A DNA stretch of 34,702 nucleotides from Nitrospira sp. (GTDB lineage: Bacteria > Nitrospirota > Nitrospiria > Nitrospirales > UBA8639): assembly GCA_028819435.1 (NCBI GenBank), contig JAPPLK010000082.1, positions 1 through 34,702 of the forward strand, written 5' to 3'. Below the pieces are notes generated by a model. The model did no database searches. It was not told the origin of the DNA and worked only from the letters and a program-made list of their open reading frames with translations. The translations under genes were made by a program, and so were the position numbers. Below are positions 33,801 through 34,702 of this stretch, piece after piece (position 1 is the stretch's first letter; the number at the start of each line of letters is the position of its first letter).

Positions 33801-34647
33801 TATCAACAGGCTGGATGCCGGCATACCTGAATCCCGGAGTCCGAACACCGCGTTCGGCGGCGGCAGTCCCATGCCCGGAAGCATCTCTCCCAGCGGGATC
33901 GAGCAGGACACTGCTGGCCTTCGCATGGGGAACGCGAGTGAATCACCGCCTACCATCAGAGATCCCGTTGGTGCCGGAGCGGGCATTGCCCCGGACAGAC
34001 CGACACCCGACTCCTCTCACGCACGAATTCCCGACTCCGGGTTTTCTTCAGCTGCCCCTTTCGCCGAAGGCGTCGCGCCAGCCGGCATCGAGCAGGAATC
34101 GGGGGCCGTCTACCAAGGCACCGGCGTTGACCGTCCCACCTTTCGGCCTCCCGAAGAAGCCGCTACAGGACGAACGCAACTTCTCGCTTCAATCATGGGG
34201 CATGAAGACTTGCGCCTCACGCCCTATCCTGACGGAGGCGGCTTCTCGATCGGCTACGGACACAGCCTCACTCACAACGGCACCACGTTCGCTGACGGCA
34301 CACCCATTCCCGATACATTGACTCCTGACCAAGCCGAGCGTTTACTTCAAGAAGATCTCGCACGGGCCGAGCATGATGCTCGATCCTTGGTTAGCGAAGA
34401 ACGATGGGATTCTCTCAGCGAAGTCCGAAAGGGCGTCATGATCGAACTCGCGTATCAGCACGGGTACGACAATACAAAAGCATTTGAACAATTCTTTGAC
34501 GCCGTTGAACAAGCAGACTGGCAACGCGCAGCCGGGGAACTCATTGACAGTGATACCTTTAAAACAGAAGCCACTTCTGCCCGCATGGCAACCCTTGCCA
34601 CGCGCATGGCCACCGACGACTGGGAGAAAGGTTTAGGGAACCTCTGA
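30856..34647 (+). CDS. traG: TraG mating-pair protein fused to a GH24 (T4-type) lysozyme domain
   Basis: From GTG 30856 the protein has 1263 residues. The N-terminal third is TraG: YGSGDFLRMVFTAVAAIFGN, membrane spans (e.g. TAFFLGFLTLFIKGAI; YAVFPIITLTALILPTAVPF; YLVSSLPIIAWMLV) up to about 460, then a long polar periplasmic region with helices. A Pro/Ser/Gly-rich linker (about 940-1100) with an internal repeat joins a terminal lysozyme domain (about 1106-1263): GHEDLRLTPYPDGGGFSIGYGHSLT, with E1117, D1126 and S1131 in place of the Glu-Asp-Thr triad. F TraG (about 940 residues) has no such enzyme. TraG aids pilus assembly and mating-pair stabilisation. The true start may be an ATT at 30844, better placed after AAGGAGG (30828-30834). 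Confidence 0.9.
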   Translation: MIAYGSGDFLRMVFTAVAAIFGNANYIAAVQTAFFLGFLTLFIKGAINQDVMSGVKWFIMALVLNLALLVPKTTVVITDRVLPSASAVVNNVPIGLAATAGFFSYTGDWFSRTFETVFTVPNAVRYTQNGLLFGHKVLEASRTMVIPDERTYLNFTEFFSSCVVVDGVGHGRFSWEDVLEANDLLAFFGTNVAQHAARFKYVTTTGVQRILPCRSGFVGSLQPDLQALTDGIMSTGIRGFIANNSTVSAALTKYKNDLPPAILYLTGMTITPETLVLQSSLSNTMGNAILKMARSVDDATFATQYARQWAENERRTTYQTMGRIAEEKLPLLRALIEAFLYAVFPIITLTALILPTAVPFTYVTTLLWINLWPPLYAILNFFISYYTKGVLTELSSIYGNGFNAMANTQLTEYVSDMVATSGYLVSSLPIIAWMLVSRSGALAAMAVSRIMQGYDTSVGHAAEQITRGEGEMGGVQWRETNEHGSFGPAVAGISPDNNIQTSALSPKGDFVTWTAEGQPYFKQIESDAVVDFNLGKEMTAQTSQDLTRAVSQVVQSREAWIESTTHLGEEVASLADKTGEQTVVGENISESQSSIHDQFTKTVNHAVEQFSHRNSLNLSESDKAGVSAAAQAKLGFTLGVGAGIYTDGAGSGGLNVGSEESRTRSDIQDYTDKFLQSEEFGSAVRTSANYALAYSKNIIDSEGKEFVSAVRNALHEQEGHEKEYAQSTMELEDARERHQQAVALKENITVNGIDAIKNHAIHNERMSHDQFLQLLHDVSDGNYAATQRLLHMDETMRQHGVMPLVGNNVSELAENFVPAGSIDSMHTDPRGSYEDNPVIGEFDMAAKGFFSFETTDQIHQDQSHVADAIAASQESEGAQRVQQGERNLNGPLHHHGQMLDTLQSVRAGTLDTVESLTQGPWTVSPEAAGSLGGTTGRAEAMQSFSNTMQSLSGPPGMVQDSSALYQGSAETPSVDEPPPFHSINRLDAGIPESRSPNTAFGGGSPMPGSISPSGIEQDTAGLRMGNASESPPTIRDPVGAGAGIAPDRPTPDSSHARIPDSGFSSAAPFAEGVAPAGIEQESGAVYQGTGVDRPTFRPPEEAATGRTQLLASIMGHEDLRLTPYPDGGGFSIGYGHSLTHNGTTFADGTPIPDTLTPDQAERLLQEDLARAEHDARSLVSEERWDSLSEVRKGVMIELAYQHGYDNTKAFEQFFDAVEQADWQRAAGELIDSDTFKTEATSARMATLATRMATDDWEKGLGNL

Positions 34648-34702
34648 TTTATTGCACTATCGGGCGCAGGGCTGCGTTGTGTCCTCGCTCAACCCTCACC
34701 TA

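Overview
The window comes from a Gram-negative bacterium of moderately high GC content, shown by outer-membrane proteins, lipoproteins and a mating-pair-forming secretion system. The chromosomal-looking genes (rubrerythrin, Fe-S oxidoreductase and DUF3501 cluster, A-type Fe-S carrier, duplicated PTPS protein, urate-oxidase-N-like membrane protein) and the dispersed intergenic palindromes would fit an environmental lineage such as Nitrospirota. That placement is a guess; nothing here fixes the taxon.

Left part (1-16.0 kb) is a mosaic. It starts inside a type III restriction (Res-like) helicase-nuclease, followed by a Phd/VapC-type toxin-antitoxin pair with a clear self-regulated promoter, a type IIA topoisomerase B subunit, a zone of palindromic repeats, and a complete-looking ISNCY/IS1202-like insertion sequence whose transposase ribosome-binding site sits in a perfect hairpin. 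Next come a double-domain SagB-type nitroreductase carrying an in-frame palindromic repeat, a 29-residue membrane microprotein, a urate-oxidase-N-type membrane protein, an outer-membrane beta-barrel, a rubrerythrin / Fe-S oxidoreductase / DUF3501 set, an ErpA/IscA protein behind a near-consensus promoter, a tandem 6-pyruvoyl-tetrahydropterin-synthase-like protein, and a Fic protein overlapping a truncated metallophosphoesterase.

At about 16.37 kb there is a breakpoint. The metallophosphoesterase stops after 108 residues and abuts the 3' end of a reverse-strand gene remnant. An AT-rich promoter region follows, then an uninterrupted plus-strand operon to the right edge.

That operon (16.9-34.65 kb) is a compact F-type (MPF-F) type IV secretion system in the order OmpA-lipoprotein, traA-like pilin, traL, traE, traK, traB, traV, traC, a small membrane ORF, trbI, S26 signal peptidase, traW, traU, trbC, traN, thioredoxin-like traF, traH, traG. 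Most genes overlap or nearly touch. It encodes pilin and pilus base (A, L, E), the outer-membrane core (K, B, V), the assembly ATPase (C), pilus assembly factors (W, U, TrbC, F, H, TrbI) and mating-pair stabilisation (N, G). No relaxase or coupling protein is in the window. The most unusual point is that TraG ends in a GH24 (T4-type) lysozyme domain after a repetitive linker, so the cell-wall hydrolase is covalently part of the mating-pair protein. Other departures are an OmpA-type lipoprotein as first gene, a short TraN, a TraF with a CPYC motif, and a disturbed TraG start.
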